Origin: an uncultured Tateyamaria sp.
Lineage (GTDB): Bacteria; Pseudomonadota; Alphaproteobacteria; Rhodobacterales; Rhodobacteraceae
Assembly: GCF_947503045.1 (NCBI RefSeq)
Contig: NZ_CANNCF010000001.1
Span: 1,488,001 to 1,552,000, forward strand
DNA: 64,000 nucleotides
Direction: 5' to 3'
Shown: one piece after another, positions 46,774 to 57,600 of the stretch
Numbering within the stretch: position 1 is the stretch's first letter
How the letters are laid out: each line of letters begins with the position of its first letter
Program-made: the position numbers and the translations under genes
Notes under the pieces: generated by a model
Told to the model about the DNA's origin: nothing
The model's input: the letters and a program-made list of their open reading frames with translations, nothing else
The model's database searches: none

Positions 46774-46922
46774 GCAACGCTCACACTTGGGTCAGCCGTC
46801 CGCCGGTCAATCGAGACCAAATGCCGGATCAGGTAGTAGGTTGCCCAAGAAACGACAGGCGGGTGCCATGGCTAAGCCTCATGACAGGCCTATGCCGACA
46901 TCAGAATTGATGGTGGCGATAT

Positions 46923-47492
46923 ATGCGGGCACTCCTGTTTTCTCTTTTGGTAGGCATCTTGTCCCTGCTGCACTCGGAATCGAGCACAGCACAATCGGCA
47001 GACAACCACACCGTCGTCGGCCAATACTACTTTGATGCGATGGGTATTCAAAAATCGCCACAATCGCTTGGTCTGGGCTATGTGCGCGCACTTGAACACA
47101 GCTTGGAGGCGCGTTCCGTCCTTGTTTTGGACAAGAAGAAATTTGCGAAGTTGTTACCTTCGGCCCTCATCAGCGACATGTATCTCATTTATCAAAGTAC
47201 TCTGTTTGATGCATGTGTGGCGAGACTGTCGGACGCACAGGCCGCCACCTTGGCGCGGTTCATCCTATCGCGAACGGAGAGCTCGCCGATCAATTCCAAG
47301 GACATGGTTGAGCAAGATTTGCGTATGTGTTTGAGAGATATCCGTTGGTTCTGGCCTAAGGAAGACGCCTTTACCAAGATTCTGTCTATCCGACATCATG
47401 ACCCTGAAGTGGCAGCCATCCTCGCGATGCCTGGCATTGCGCGCTTTCCCAATCGAATTGTGAAACAGGACGTGTTGCTTGGTTTTCAGTGA
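46923..47492 (+). CDS. Secreted protein of unknown function, lower GC
   Basis: The 189-residue protein starts with a signal peptide ([20 protein letters not shown]). The mature part is helical with three cysteines ([15 protein letters not shown]) and no known motif. Its base composition is clearly lower in GC than its neighbours, with many A/T-ending codons such as AAA, TTG and TTA, which suggests recent transfer. It overlaps the convergent rluE-like gene by 7 bases. No upstream ribosome-binding site is convincing, so the start could be later. Confidence 0.6.
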   Translation: MRALLFSLLVGILSLLHSESSTAQSADNHTVVGQYYFDAMGIQKSPQSLGLGYVRALEHSLEARSVLVLDKKKFAKLLPSALISDMYLIYQSTLFDACVARLSDAQAATLARFILSRTESSPINSKDMVEQDLRMCLRDIRWFWPKEDAFTKILSIRHHDPEVAAILAMPGIARFPNRIVKQDVLLGFQ

Positions 47493-48037
47493 GTTGTGAT
47501 GTGCCGCCATTGCCCGGGCGCGAGATCCTCTAGCCCCCAGTCGCCAATCCGCACGCGGATCAACCGCAGGGTCGGGAAACCCACATGTGCCGTCATCCGT
47601 CGCACTTGCCGGTTGCGCCCCTCTTTGATGGTCAGTTCCAGCCAGCTGTCGGCCACGGATTTGCGCACGCGGATGGGCGGGTCGCGGTCCCAGATATTTG
47701 GGGGGGCGATGGCGCGGGCCTTGGCGGGCCGGGTGGGGCCGTCTTTGAGCGTTATGCCATTGGCCAGCGCCTTTAGCGCGTCTTCGGTGATTGTACCTTC
47801 GACCTGCACCCAATAGGTCTTGGGCGCCTTGAATTTCGGATCGGCGATCCGTGCCTGCAATGCGCCGTCGCTGGTCAGCACCATCAGCCCCTCGCTATCG
47901 CGGTCCAGACGGCCGGCCGGGTAGACGCCGGGGACGCCGACATAGGCCGACAACGTCGGGCGGGGGGAGCCTTCGGTGCCCTTGTCGGTGAACTGCGACA
48001 GCACCCCGAAGGGTTTGTTGAAGAGCAGCGTGGTCAT
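47486..48037 (-). CDS. rluE: RluE/RsuA-type pseudouridine synthase
   Basis: The enzyme isomerises a uridine in rRNA to pseudouridine. The 183-residue length fits RluE (23S rRNA position 2457 in E. coli), which lacks an S4 domain. The catalytic aspartate lies in [18 protein letters not shown], and the late block [18 protein letters not shown] is typical. The ATG at 48037 is preferred; one two codons upstream falls inside a dispersed T-rich element at 48039. Confidence 0.88.
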   Translation of the reverse strand: MTTLLFNKPFGVLSQFTDKGTEGSPRPTLSAYVGVPGVYPAGRLDRDSEGLMVLTSDGALQARIADPKFKAPKTYWVQVEGTITEDALKALANGITLKDGPTRPAKARAIAPPNIWDRDPPIRVRKSVADSWLELTIKEGRNRQVRRMTAHVGFPTLRLIRVRIGDWGLEDLAPGQWRHITTH

Positions 48038-48038
48038 G

Positions 48039-48065
48039 TGCATATATTTGGAACAATGAAGGGCA
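48039..48065 (+). repeat. T-rich dispersed element, second subtype, copy 2
   Basis: TGCATATATTTGGAACAAT then GAAGGGCA matches copy 1 at 15991-16015 at most positions, in the same orientation. It lies between the rluE start and the penicillin acylase stop. Confidence 0.45.
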
Positions 48066-48074
48066 AGGCGTGCT

Positions 48075-50543
48075 TCATTTCAGAGGTTCGAGCCGCGTCA
48101 CACCGACGGCTGCAGCGCGTGCAAGCCCTTCGTCCAGAGACATCGGGATGTATTCGCCACGCCGCCAGAGCTGGGCCAGATCGTCATAGTGGCGTGACAG
48201 GAAATGGCCCGACTGGCCGGTCGAGATCACGAAGACCGACGAGTTCGGATCGGCGAAGTCATAGACTCCGCGATAACCCGCACCATGCACATTATGGAAC
48301 GGGTTGGCCCCGGTGCCCCGGGTCAGGCCCCGCTGCAGCGTGTTGTCCCCGCCGGACGTCGATTGGCGGATGTTGACGAAATGTTTGAGCACCGGCACCT
48401 CGCCCAGCACCTGATGGTCGTGGGTGGCCTGATGGGCATCGCCCCAGCGTAACGATTCGAGCTGCGTGCCCCAGGTTTCGTTGATCCAGACCAGCGCGTC
48501 ATCGAGCGCAAGGCGGGCCATGTCGGCGCAGGTCTCGACCGGGGCGGACTGACGCACGTCGCACCACACGGCGGCCCCGTCCACATTGCGAAAGGCGCGT
48601 TCCAGAAAGAGCGGTTCGGGATGGGTCAGCGTGTCGGCGAGCGGGCCCAATTCGTCCTGCACCAGCCGGTCCTGCAGGGCGCGCAACCACGCGGCATAGA
48701 TCAGCGGCTCGGGCCAGTGTTCGTTCATTTCGCCGTTCCATTCGGCGAGCAGGGCGAGGGCGCGCTGGCGTTGACGCTCGGGCGTGCCTGCGGGTGCGGC
48801 CTCGCCCGTGAACCACAGTTCGGCCCCCATGAAGGGCAAAAGCGTGCGTGCGGTGAAGGAAACCGTATCAAGCTGCGCTTCGATGAAACTGTCGCGGGTG
48901 TGCACCTCGCGCGCCTGCATCAGCCGCCGCCAGCGTTGTACGCGCTGGGTATCGCCCCAGAGAAAGCTCACGTGATTGGGAAAGGGGCGGTCGATGGTCT
49001 TGTTGTTGGTGTTGCCGAGGATACCGCCCACGGGGGCCACGAAACCGGGATTGGAGGCGTAGGCCATGCGCCCCTCCCAACGGTTTTCGCCCCGCGCGCC
49101 GAGCGACGGCATCCGCCCCTGGCTTTGGTGCGCCTCGTTGCGTTTGGGCACGGCGCCGATGGTTTTCATCGCGATGCTGCCGCGATCCACGAGGGTCAGG
49201 TTCTGGGCCGGGGCGATATACTCCTCACCCGCTGCGATGGCCTCGGCCACGGTCTGGGCCATCATGATCTTCATGCCTGCCTGCACGGAAGTGTCCCGCG
49301 GGCTGAGCACTGTCCAGCTGAGGGCTGCCACATGACCCGGCGGTGTCACCGTGTCGAGGTTGCGGAAACTGCCGGGCAGGATGGGGCCATTGTCGCTCCA
49401 GCGAAGGGTCAGGGTGACCGGATCGGCATCCTTGATCTGCAGGATCGAGTCGCGCTGTTCGAATTCTTTGAACCCGTCCGGCGTGCGGTATTGCTGGGGG
49501 TTGTCGGGGTTCAATTCTTCGATCAGCACGTCCTGATCGTCCACATAGGCCGTTGTCACCCCCCAGCCGAGCCGGTCCGAGCGGCCTGTCAGTACAACGG
49601 GGATGCCCGGAATGGTGCCGCCGATCACGCCGCCTGAACTCAGCTCGAGCCGGGCCAGATACCAGACGGCAGGGGCCGAGAAACCCAAGTGAGGATCATT
49701 AGCGAGCAGAGTACCCCCCGAGGCCGAGCGTGAGGCCGCTGCCGCCCAGGCGTTGGAGGCCCCGGCAAAACCGCGCGGGCGGAACGGGGACAGGGGATGC
49801 GGGATGTCGGGTGCGACACGTGCAAAGGAGGGTAGGGCGCCCGGCACAAGGGAGGCATATTCCGGCAGGCTGGCGATGCCTTCACCCGGAACGTCAGGCA
49901 GGATATCGGCCAATCGGGCCGGGTCGTCCAATGCCAGCGACATGCGCGCGCGCAGGATCTCTTCGCTCATGTGGCTGGAGAGTTGCAGGCCCATCAGCTT
50001 GGTGATGGCAAGGCTGTCGGCGGGACGCCACGGGGCCAGCGCGGTCTTGAACAGGAACATCTCGGGTGCACCGCGCCCCAGAGCCTCGGCGTTGATCTGA
50101 TCAAGGCGGGCGTTGATCCCGGCGGAATAGGCCTCGAGCGCGGCCAGCGTGGCCGGGTCCTGCGCCTCGACCGATTGAACGGCGAGGCGGTAGATGTCGA
50201 GGCGGCGGATAAAGCTGTCCACTTCGACCGTGGCGGTGCCGAACAGCTCGCTCAGCCGCCCTTGCGCTGTGCGGCGCAGCATCATCATCTGCCACAGCCG
50301 GTCCTGTGCGTGGGCAAAGCCAAGCCCGTGAAACACGTCCGTGTCCGTCTCGCCAAAGATATGGGGGACGTTGGCGTTGTCGCGCACGATCTCGATCGTG
50401 TCACTGATGCCGGGCACCCGCACAATTGCATCGTAATTGGGCAGAGAGCGCGCGGCGAGGTAGTAGACAAGGCTGATGCCCACAACGGCCAGCACAATAA
50501 GCACTGCAGTCAGCCGCACCAGCCATTGAAACACCACTGCCAT
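48075..50543 (-). CDS. Penicillin acylase family Ntn hydrolase
   Basis: The 822-residue precursor should autocleave into alpha and beta chains before S263, whose context (GASNAWAA) matches the family's N-terminal serine nucleophile. An N-terminal membrane helix ([24 protein letters not shown]) anchors it facing the periplasm. Family members cleave amide side chains, including acyl-homoserine lactone signals and beta-lactams; the true substrate is not evident. GAGGGGAC before the ATG at 50543 supports the start; the longer frame to 50612 crosses that site. Confidence 0.88.
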   Translation of the reverse strand: MAVVFQWLVRLTAVLIVLAVVGISLVYYLAARSLPNYDAIVRVPGISDTIEIVRDNANVPHIFGETDTDVFHGLGFAHAQDRLWQMMMLRRTAQGRLSELFGTATVEVDSFIRRLDIYRLAVQSVEAQDPATLAALEAYSAGINARLDQINAEALGRGAPEMFLFKTALAPWRPADSLAITKLMGLQLSSHMSEEILRARMSLALDDPARLADILPDVPGEGIASLPEYASLVPGALPSFARVAPDIPHPLSPFRPRGFAGASNAWAAAASRSASGGTLLANDPHLGFSAPAVWYLARLELSSGGVIGGTIPGIPVVLTGRSDRLGWGVTTAYVDDQDVLIEELNPDNPQQYRTPDGFKEFEQRDSILQIKDADPVTLTLRWSDNGPILPGSFRNLDTVTPPGHVAALSWTVLSPRDTSVQAGMKIMMAQTVAEAIAAGEEYIAPAQNLTLVDRGSIAMKTIGAVPKRNEAHQSQGRMPSLGARGENRWEGRMAYASNPGFVAPVGGILGNTNNKTIDRPFPNHVSFLWGDTQRVQRWRRLMQAREVHTRDSFIEAQLDTVSFTARTLLPFMGAELWFTGEAAPAGTPERQRQRALALLAEWNGEMNEHWPEPLIYAAWLRALQDRLVQDELGPLADTLTHPEPLFLERAFRNVDGAAVWCDVRQSAPVETCADMARLALDDALVWINETWGTQLESLRWGDAHQATHDHQVLGEVPVLKHFVNIRQSTSGGDNTLQRGLTRGTGANPFHNVHGAGYRGVYDFADPNSSVFVISTGQSGHFLSRHYDDLAQLWRRGEYIPMSLDEGLARAAAVGVTRLEPLK

Positions 50544-50644
50544 GTCGTCCCCTCTTGCTCTGACGTTGACCCTTGGCCCATGACTGTTAGGTAGACATTC
50601 GGACAAGCGCAAGCGGGGCTTGGCGCAAAAGGTAAAGGAAGATC

Positions 50645-51517
50645 ATGGCAAAGCTGGCATTTCTGGGTTTGGGCGTCATGGGTGCGCCGATGGCGGGGCA
50701 TCTGCAAAAGGCAGGGCACGAGGTGACGGTCTATAACCGCACGGCGACCAAGGCCGAAGACTGGGTCAAGGCCCATGGCGGGGCGATGGCCACCACGCCA
50801 CGCCAAGCCGCAGCGGGGGCGGAATTTGTGTTGTCCTGCGTTGGCAATGACGATGATCTGCGCTCTGTTTGCCTTGGGCCGGACGGGGCATTTGCCGGCA
50901 TGGACAATGGCACTGTCTTTGTCGATCACACCACCGTTTCGGCGGCGGTTACGGCCGAGCTATACACGGCGGCTGACGCGGCCCAGGTCGGGTTTATCGA
51001 CGCGCCGATTTCGGGTGGGCAGGCAGGGGCCGAGAATGGCGCGCTGTCGATCATGTGTGGCGGGGATGCAGGTGCCTATGCGCGCGCGGAACCGATCCTG
51101 CAACCCTATGCCAAGCTGTGTCGTCGGATCGGCGAAAGCGGTGCGGGCCAGATGACCAAGATGTGCAACCAGATCGCCATTGCCGGTCTGGTACAGGGCC
51201 TGTCCGAAGCGCTGCACTTTGCCGACAAGGCGGGGCTGGATGGCCGCGCTGTGGTGGAGGTGATCAGCCAGGGCGCTGCAGGGTCGTGGCAGATGGCCAA
51301 CCGCTATGAGACGATGCTGGATGATCATTTCGAACACGGGTTCGCGGTGGACTGGATGCGCAAGGATCTGGGCATTTGCCTGGATACCGCGGATGAGAAT
51401 GGCGCGAGCCTGCCGGTCACGGCGCTGGTCGATCAGTTCTATAAGGATGTGCAGAAAATGGGTGGCGGGCGTTGGGACACGTCGAGCCTGTTCAAGCGTC
51501 TGCAAGCATCAGGATAG
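50645..51517 (+). CDS. 3-hydroxyisobutyrate dehydrogenase family oxidoreductase
   Basis: The 290-residue protein has the NAD(P) fold FLGLGVMGAPMAGHL at the N terminus, the substrate block FIDAPISGGQAGAENGAL, and catalytic K172 in GAGQMTKMCNQ. It belongs to the beta-hydroxyacid dehydrogenase family (3-hydroxyisobutyrate, tartronate semialdehyde and similar). The exact substrate is not fixed. AAAGGAAG lies before the start. It is divergent from the penicillin acylase with about 100 bases between. Confidence 0.9.
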   Translation: MAKLAFLGLGVMGAPMAGHLQKAGHEVTVYNRTATKAEDWVKAHGGAMATTPRQAAAGAEFVLSCVGNDDDLRSVCLGPDGAFAGMDNGTVFVDHTTVSAAVTAELYTAADAAQVGFIDAPISGGQAGAENGALSIMCGGDAGAYARAEPILQPYAKLCRRIGESGAGQMTKMCNQIAIAGLVQGLSEALHFADKAGLDGRAVVEVISQGAAGSWQMANRYETMLDDHFEHGFAVDWMRKDLGICLDTADENGASLPVTALVDQFYKDVQKMGGGRWDTSSLFKRLQASG

Positions 51518-51674
51518 GCTGGTGTCGGCGGGCGGCTCTGTTTGCCTGACGGCAAAGGCGTCCGCCCACCAACCCATTGTTGATTGCTTTATGGATAGAC
51601 CTTGTGGCTGGTCGCTTTTCCTTTGTAAAAATGACCCTTGCCATTAGGCGCGACTGCTTCCGCGGTCGCGACCG

Positions 51675-52241
51675 TCACGGAATGATGCGCGTGTATTTGG
51701 TGCCTTCTAGTGTTGCGCCAAGGCGCAGGCCGGCGCGCGCAAACACGGCTGCCAGAACCGGAGACAAGGTTGTCGTCGTATCTGCTGCCACGCTGTCCCC
51801 CTGATCGGAGATCACGTACTCCAGATCTGCGCCCGCGGCCCAGCCAGGTGAACGGCGGAAGTTCGTCAGCGCCTCGTTGGTCATGAAGAACAGAACGTGG
51901 GCAAATTGCTGGGCGCCGATCTGCAGACCGCCTGAGCCTTTGACCACCGAATAGTAATCGACCGTGACGTCGTTGACGAGCAGCGCGCCGCGCCCATAGG
52001 CCCCGCCAAAGCCAAACCCGGCCTCGGTCACCAGTGGCATGACGAGCATGCCGTCGGCATTCTGTGCCAGTTGGCGCGTGTTGGGATAGCTGCGATACAT
52101 CTCTTCCAGTGTGGCGCCGACCCGCGCATCGATGGTCACGCTGCCCCGGCTGCCGACCCCGTTGCCACAGGCCGCCAGCGCGCCTGTAGATGCCATTGCG
52201 CCGAGCGTGAAGACACGCCGCGACATACCTGAATGTGTCAT
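51675..52241 (-). CDS. SYLF (YSC84-like) lipoprotein
   Basis: The 188-residue protein begins with a signal peptide ending in a lipobox (ALAACG). The rest is a SYLF domain: ARVGATLEEMYRSYP, a glycine-rich centre (FGFGGAYGRGALLVN) and a C-terminal ADTTTTLSPVLAAVFARAGL. In eukaryotes SYLF domains bind lipids; the bacterial role is unknown. It is followed on its upstream side by a 265-base gap holding a composite repeat (52380-52501). Confidence 0.8.
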   Translation of the reverse strand: MTHSGMSRRVFTLGAMASTGALAACGNGVGSRGSVTIDARVGATLEEMYRSYPNTRQLAQNADGMLVMPLVTEAGFGFGGAYGRGALLVNDVTVDYYSVVKGSGGLQIGAQQFAHVLFFMTNEALTNFRRSPGWAAGADLEYVISDQGDSVAADTTTTLSPVLAAVFARAGLRLGATLEGTKYTRIIP

Positions 52242-52379
52242 GTTTGAACCGCCTGTATTGCTCTAGAGGTGCGCGGTTTGCCCGCGCTTGGCGCAATCAT
52301 ACGCCCATTGGTGTGTGCTGTCACGCCCTTGCGCCGCTTTGGCGGGATTTTGCTGTTGATGGAAGGGAGTATTTGTAGA

Positions 52380-52501
52380 GGGGGCTCTGCCCCCGTCGCG
52401 TGCCGCGCCCGGGCTCCGCCGTTCGCCTGCTCAGACGCTCCCCCGGGAGCGTTTGCTGGCCGCAGACTCACCCCCTGGGGTTTTTTGAAAAAGAGAAGGG
52501 G
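52380..52501 (+). repeat. Composite hairpin/T-rich dispersed element, copy D (long)
   Basis: GGGGGC-TCT-GCCCCC (52380-52394) is a hairpin; CGCTCCC-CC-GGGAGCG (52436-52451) is a second; CCCCCTGGGG, six T, GAAAAAGAGAAGGGG ends it. The order matches copies A and B, with about 75 extra bases between hairpin and tail. It lies in the gap between the SYLF and GFA genes and ends six bases before the GFA stop. Confidence 0.5.
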
Positions 52502-52506
52502 TGGGC

Positions 52507-52896
52507 TTAACGGTCCGGGAGGATGTCTGCGCCGGGGATATATTGTACGGGCAGGGTGGTTGCATCAAAACCGTCAAGGCAACGCAAGTTGATCGCCCAG
52601 CCGTCGAATGGCGCAATGCCTTGGGCCTGTTCCGCCCTTGTCGGTGCGCTTGGGCGGCGGAAGGGCAGGATGCCGCAGCGCGGGCAAAAGTAGTCCTTGG
52701 CGGTCTGCGAACCCCATGTGTAGAGCGTGAGGTCGGACAGGGGTGTGTCGAGGGTCACTGCGTCCTCCGGCACCCGAAAGATCAGTGCGCCACGTTTGTG
52801 GCAGATGCTGCAATTGCAGATGCGCGCGTGATCGATTTCGGCCCGAACGGCAAAGCGGACAAAGCCGCAGTGGCAGCTGCCCCGATGCTGCGTCAT
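52507..52896 (-). CDS. GFA family protein
   Basis: The 129-residue protein has the zinc-binding cysteine pattern of the GFA family: GSCHCG near the N terminus, CNCSICHKRGA, and FCPRCG. Family members are described as glutathione-dependent formaldehyde-activating, though the activity of many, including this one, is unproven. The start overlaps the stop of hemB as ATGA, so the two are co-expressed. Confidence 0.88.
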   Translation of the reverse strand: MTQHRGSCHCGFVRFAVRAEIDHARICNCSICHKRGALIFRVPEDAVTLDTPLSDLTLYTWGSQTAKDYFCPRCGILPFRRPSAPTRAEQAQGIAPFDGWAINLRCLDGFDATTLPVQYIPGADILPDR

Positions 52897-53900
52897 GCGC
52901 CCTTGAGCAGGCGCGCCGCAGCGGGGGCGAAATAGGTCAGGATGCCATCACAGCCCGCCCGTTTGAACGCCATCAGGCTTTCCAGCATCACCCGGTCCTC
53001 GTCGATCCAGCCCTGCTGCGCGGCGGCCTTGATCATCGAATACTCGCCCGACACCTGATAGGCAAAGGTCGGCGCGCCGAAAGTGTCGCGCGCGCGGCGA
53101 CAGATATCGAGGTAAGGCAGGCCGGGTTTGACCATGATCATGTCGGCTCCTTCGGCCAGATCGCGTTCGATCAGGCGCATGGCCTCGTCCGAGTTACCCG
53201 GATCCATCTGATAGGTCTTTTTGTCCCCCGTCAGCGCGCCGCTGGCGCCGACGGCATCACGGAACGGGCCATAGAACGCGCTGGCGTATTTGGCCGCATA
53301 GCTGAGGATCATCACCTTTTGATGGCCCGCCGCCTCAAGGGCGGTGCGCATCGCCCCGATCCGCCCGTCCATCATGTCCGACGGCCCGATGATGTCCGCA
53401 CCCGCCTCGGCCTGGGCCAGCGTCATCTTGACCAACGCCTCAATCGTGCGGTCATTGACGATCTCGCCATCTTCGACAAAGCCGTCATGGCCGTTGATAT
53501 TGTAGGTATCGAGCGCCACATCGGTCATAATCCCGATCTCGGGGACCGCGGCCTTGATCGCGCGGATGGCGCGGTTGGCGTGATTGTCCGGATCCCAGGC
53601 GCCTGCGCAGTCCTCGGTCCGCTCTTCGATCCCTGTGTAGGGAAAGATGCAGATCGCCGGGATGCCCAGATCAGCCGCCGCGCGCGCGGCCTCGACCACC
53701 TTGTCGACCGAGCGGCGAAAGACGCCGGGCATCGAAGGAATGGGCTCTTCGATCCCCTCGCCGCTGCGCACAAAGACCGGCCAGATGAAATCGTCCACCG
53801 TCAGCGTGTTCTGCCGCACGAGGCCCCGTATGGCGGGGGTCGCGCGGGTGCGGCGCAGGCGCGTGGCGGGAAAGGGGGCTTGGGTCGGGCGCATCTGCAT
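52893..53900 (-). CDS. hemB: Delta-aminolevulinic acid dehydratase
   Basis: HemB joins two 5-aminolevulinate molecules into porphobilinogen for haem. The 335-residue protein has both active-site lysines (LSYAAKYASAFYGP and MIMVKPGLPYLD). The region that binds zinc in many enzymes (DVCLCxxxxxGHCG) is here DVALDTYNINGHDGFV, without cysteines, as in the zinc-independent Rhodobacter enzyme. Starts at 53900 and 53894 both fit. It is followed downstream by the GFA gene (overlap ATGA). Confidence 0.95.
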   Translation of the reverse strand: MQMRPTQAPFPATRLRRTRATPAIRGLVRQNTLTVDDFIWPVFVRSGEGIEEPIPSMPGVFRRSVDKVVEAARAAADLGIPAICIFPYTGIEERTEDCAGAWDPDNHANRAIRAIKAAVPEIGIMTDVALDTYNINGHDGFVEDGEIVNDRTIEALVKMTLAQAEAGADIIGPSDMMDGRIGAMRTALEAAGHQKVMILSYAAKYASAFYGPFRDAVGASGALTGDKKTYQMDPGNSDEAMRLIERDLAEGADMIMVKPGLPYLDICRRARDTFGAPTFAYQVSGEYSMIKAAAQQGWIDEDRVMLESLMAFKRAGCDGILTYFAPAAARLLKGA

Positions 53901-54032
53901 GTCCACTTTGGTTGACAGGGCATGGGTGGCATGGATTTTAACGCTTGCCAAGTCTAGGCATCGCCGCCCTTGCAGGTTAAGAGGGTCGCCAATCAAACGG
54001 GTAACGCCCGTGACAGGCATCGAAGGCGACGC

Positions 54033-54560
54033 GTGGACTGGCACGAAACCATCTTTGAACTCATCGACATGCGATCTTTCTCGAACCTGTGGTTCTGGAT
54101 CGCGCTGGCCGTGGTGTGGTCAACGGCCAGTCACTGGGTTCTGGGTGTCCCTTACGACATGGTGGCGCGCGCGCGGCGCTATGGCGGGCAGGCCTCGGAC
54201 GATCTGGACGATCTGGTGCGCATCAACACCAACCGTCTGCTGTTTATTGGCAATGTCTCGGGCCTGTGGCTGTTGGGGCTCACCTGTTTCATCCTGACGG
54301 GCCTTGCGCTGCTCGGCTTTGTCTACCGGGTCGAATTTGCGCAGGCCGTCTTTCTGCTGGGCTTTCCCATGTCCATCGTTGGCGCGCTGAACCTGTCCAC
54401 CGCCCGCCTGATCCAGTCCGAAGAGGCGCAGGGCGAGCTGCTGTGGAAGCGGTTGTCGCGCCATCGCACCTATGTTCAGGCCATCGGGATGGTCGCAATT
54501 TTTGTCACGGCCCTCTGGGGGATGTATCAAAACATGTCCGTCGGCCCCTTCGGCAGTTGA
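54033..54560 (+). CDS. Membrane protein labelled SufBCD component in relatives
   Basis: The 175-residue protein has about four hydrophobic helices (FWIALAVVWSTASHWVLGVP, VSGLWLLGLTCFILTGLALLGF, FAQAVFLLGFPMSIVGALNL, AIGMVAIFVTALWGMY). Homologues in Rhodobacteraceae carry the label component of SufBCD complex, but nothing in the sequence shows an iron-sulphur role. The start is GTG at 54033 with GAAGG upstream, giving a conserved DWHETIFELIDMRSFSNL opening; the ATG-started frame from 53970 crosses the hemB control region. It is divergent from hemB. Confidence 0.7.
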   Translation: MDWHETIFELIDMRSFSNLWFWIALAVVWSTASHWVLGVPYDMVARARRYGGQASDDLDDLVRINTNRLLFIGNVSGLWLLGLTCFILTGLALLGFVYRVEFAQAVFLLGFPMSIVGALNLSTARLIQSEEAQGELLWKRLSRHRTYVQAIGMVAIFVTALWGMYQNMSVGPFGS

Positions 54561-54618
54561 CACGACGGGGCGTTGCCCCAATTGAAGGCCCTCGTTTCCC
54601 ATCACCACCCAAGAGTGC

Positions 54619-57600
54619 ATGAGCCAGCCAGATCATATCACCGTATCGGGCGCGCCCGAGGGCTTTGACGCCAAGCTGATCCTTGATGAGGTCGCAGCCC
54701 GCGGCCCCGTGCTGCATGTAGCGCGCGATGACAAGCGGCTGGCGGCGATGCAGGGCGCGTTGCGCTTCTTTGCGCCCGCCATGCCGGTTCTGGTCTTTCC
54801 GAGCTGGGATTGCCTGCCTTACGACCGGGTGTCACCCAATGCGGACATCTCGGCGCAGCGTATGGCCACGCTCGCGGCCCTGGTGCACGGGATGCCCGAG
54901 AAATTCGTGCTGCTCACCACCATCAATGCGGCCAGTCAGCGCGTGCCTGCGCGCGATCTGCTGCGCGAGGCGGCGTTTTCGGCCCGGGTCGGAGGGCGTG
55001 TGGATGAAAACGCGCTACGGCATTTCCTTGTGCGCATGGGATTTGTGCAAAGCCCCACGGTGATGGAGCCCGGCGATTATGCCGTGCGTGGCGGCATCAT
55101 CGACATCTATCCGCCCGGCGATCTGGGCCCCGTGCGGCTCGATCTGTTTGGCGATGTGCTGGACGGCGCGCGCCGGTTCGATCCGATTACCCAACGCACC
55201 ACGGAAAAACTGGACCTGGTCGAATTGGCGCCTGTGTCCGAGGTGATCCTGGACGAGGCTGCCGTGACGCGGTTCCGCCAGTCTTACCGGCTGGAATTCG
55301 GGGCGGCAGGCACGGACGATCCGCTCTATGAGGCGATCAGCGCGGGGCGCAAGCATCAGGGCGCCGAACATTGGCTGGCGTTTTTCCATGAACAATTGGA
55401 AACGCTGTTTGACTACGTGCCGGACGCCACAATTTCGCTCGATGATCAGGTGACGCCAACGCGGCTGGCGCGGTGGGAGAGCATTGCCGATCAGTACGAG
55501 ACCCGCCGATTGGCGATGGCGCATCGCTCAAAGATGGACTCGGTCTACAAACCTGCACCACCCGAGGGGCTTTATCTGGATGATGGCGCGTGGGAGGTGG
55601 CCGTGGCAGAGCGGCGCGTCGTGCAATTCAGCGCGTTGCCGCAATCCACAGGACTAGGCGTCACGGACGCCGGGGGACGGATCGGTCGCAATTTCTCGCC
55701 CGAACGGCAACAGGAATCCATCAGCCTTTTTGCTGCGTTGGCGGATCATATTAATGCAAAAATGGACAGTGGTCCGGTTGTGGTGGCGAGCTATTCCGAC
55801 GGTGCCCGCGAACGCCTGACCGGGTTGATCGAGGATGAGGGGCTGGCCGAGGTCATCCCCATCGCGGACGCCACCCGCATCGGCAAACGCGGGCTGCATC
55901 TGGTGGTCTGGGCGCTGGAGCACGGGTTCGAGGCACCGGGACTGACGGTGATTTCCGAACAGGATGTGCTGGGCGACCGCCTGATCCGTGCACCCAAACG
56001 CAAGCGCCGGGCGGAGAATTTCCTGACCGAGACCCAATCGCTGTCGCCTGGCGATCTGGTGGTCCATGTGGATCACGGGATCGGGCGCTATCAGGGGATG
56101 GAGGTGGTCACCGCCGCAGGCGCCGCCCATGAATGCCTGCTGCTGGAATACGCCGAAAGATCAAAGCTGTACCTGCCGGTCGAGAATATCGAACTCCTGT
56201 CGAAATACGGCCACGAAGAGGGGCTGCTGGATCGTTTGGGCGGGGGCGCATGGCAGTCCAAGAAGGCAAAGCTCAAGGAACGCATCCGCGAGATGGCTGA
56301 CAAGCTGATCCGCATTGCGGCCGAACGCGCATTGCGCAAGGCACCGGTGCTGGAACCGCCACCGGGCATGTGGGACGCATTTTCAGCGCGCTTTCCCTAT
56401 GACGAGACGGACGACCAACTGACAGCCATTGGGGCCGTGATCGACGATCTGACCAGCGGCGCGCCGATGGATCGGCTCATCTGCGGCGATGTGGGCTTTG
56501 GCAAGACCGAAGTGGCGATGCGCGCGGCCTTTGTCGCGGCCATGTCGGGCGTGCAGGTCGCTGTGATTGCGCCCACAACCCTGCTGGCGCGGCAACACTA
56601 CAAAAGCTTTGCTGAACGGTTTCGTGGATTTCCCATCCACGTGCGCCAGCTCAGCCGCTTTGTCAGCGCCAAGGACGCGAACGACGCGCGCGACGCCATG
56701 GCCAAGGGCACCTGCGACATCGTGGTTGGCACCCATGCGCTGCTGGCAAAAGGTGTGAAGTTTCAGAACCTTGGCCTGCTTGTCATCGACGAGGAACAGA
56801 AATTCGGCGTGACCCACAAGGAACGGCTGAAACAGATGCGCAGCGACGTGCATGTGCTGACGCTGACCGCGACCCCGATCCCGCGCACGCTGCAATTGTC
56901 CCTCACTGGCGTGCGCGATCTGTCCATCATCGGCACGCCCCCCGTCGATCGCCTCGCGATCCGCACCTATGTCTCGGAATTCGACACGGTCACCATCCGC
57001 GAGGCGCTGCTGCGCGAACACTATCGCGGTGGGCAGTCGTTTTACGTGGTGCCGCGCATCTCGGACCTGCCCGAGATCGAAGCATTCCTGAAGGAACAGC
57101 TGCCCGAACTGACCTATGTGGTCGCCCATGGGCAAATGGCCGCAGGCGAGCTCGATGACCGCATGAACGCGTTCTATGACGGCAAGTTTGACGTGCTGCT
57201 GGCGACCACAATTGTGGAATCCGGCCTCGATATTCCGACGGCCAACACGATGATTGTGCACCGGGCTGACATGTTCGGTCTTGCGCAACTCTACCAGATC
57301 CGCGGGCGGGTTGGGCGTTCGAAAACCCGCGCCTATGCATATCTCACCACCAAACCGCGCGCGAAACTGACGGCCACGGCGGAAAAAAGGCTGCGGGTGC
57401 TGGGCAGTCTTGATACGCTCGGTGCCGGGTTCACGCTCGCCTCTCAGGACCTTGATATTCGCGGGGCCGGGAACCTCTTGGGCGAGGAACAGTCGGGCCA
57501 GATGCGGGATGTCGGGTTCGAGTTGTACCAATCCATGCTGGAAGAAGCGATTGCCAAGATCAAGGCCGGCGAGATGGAGGGCCTTTCCGAGGCGGATGAA

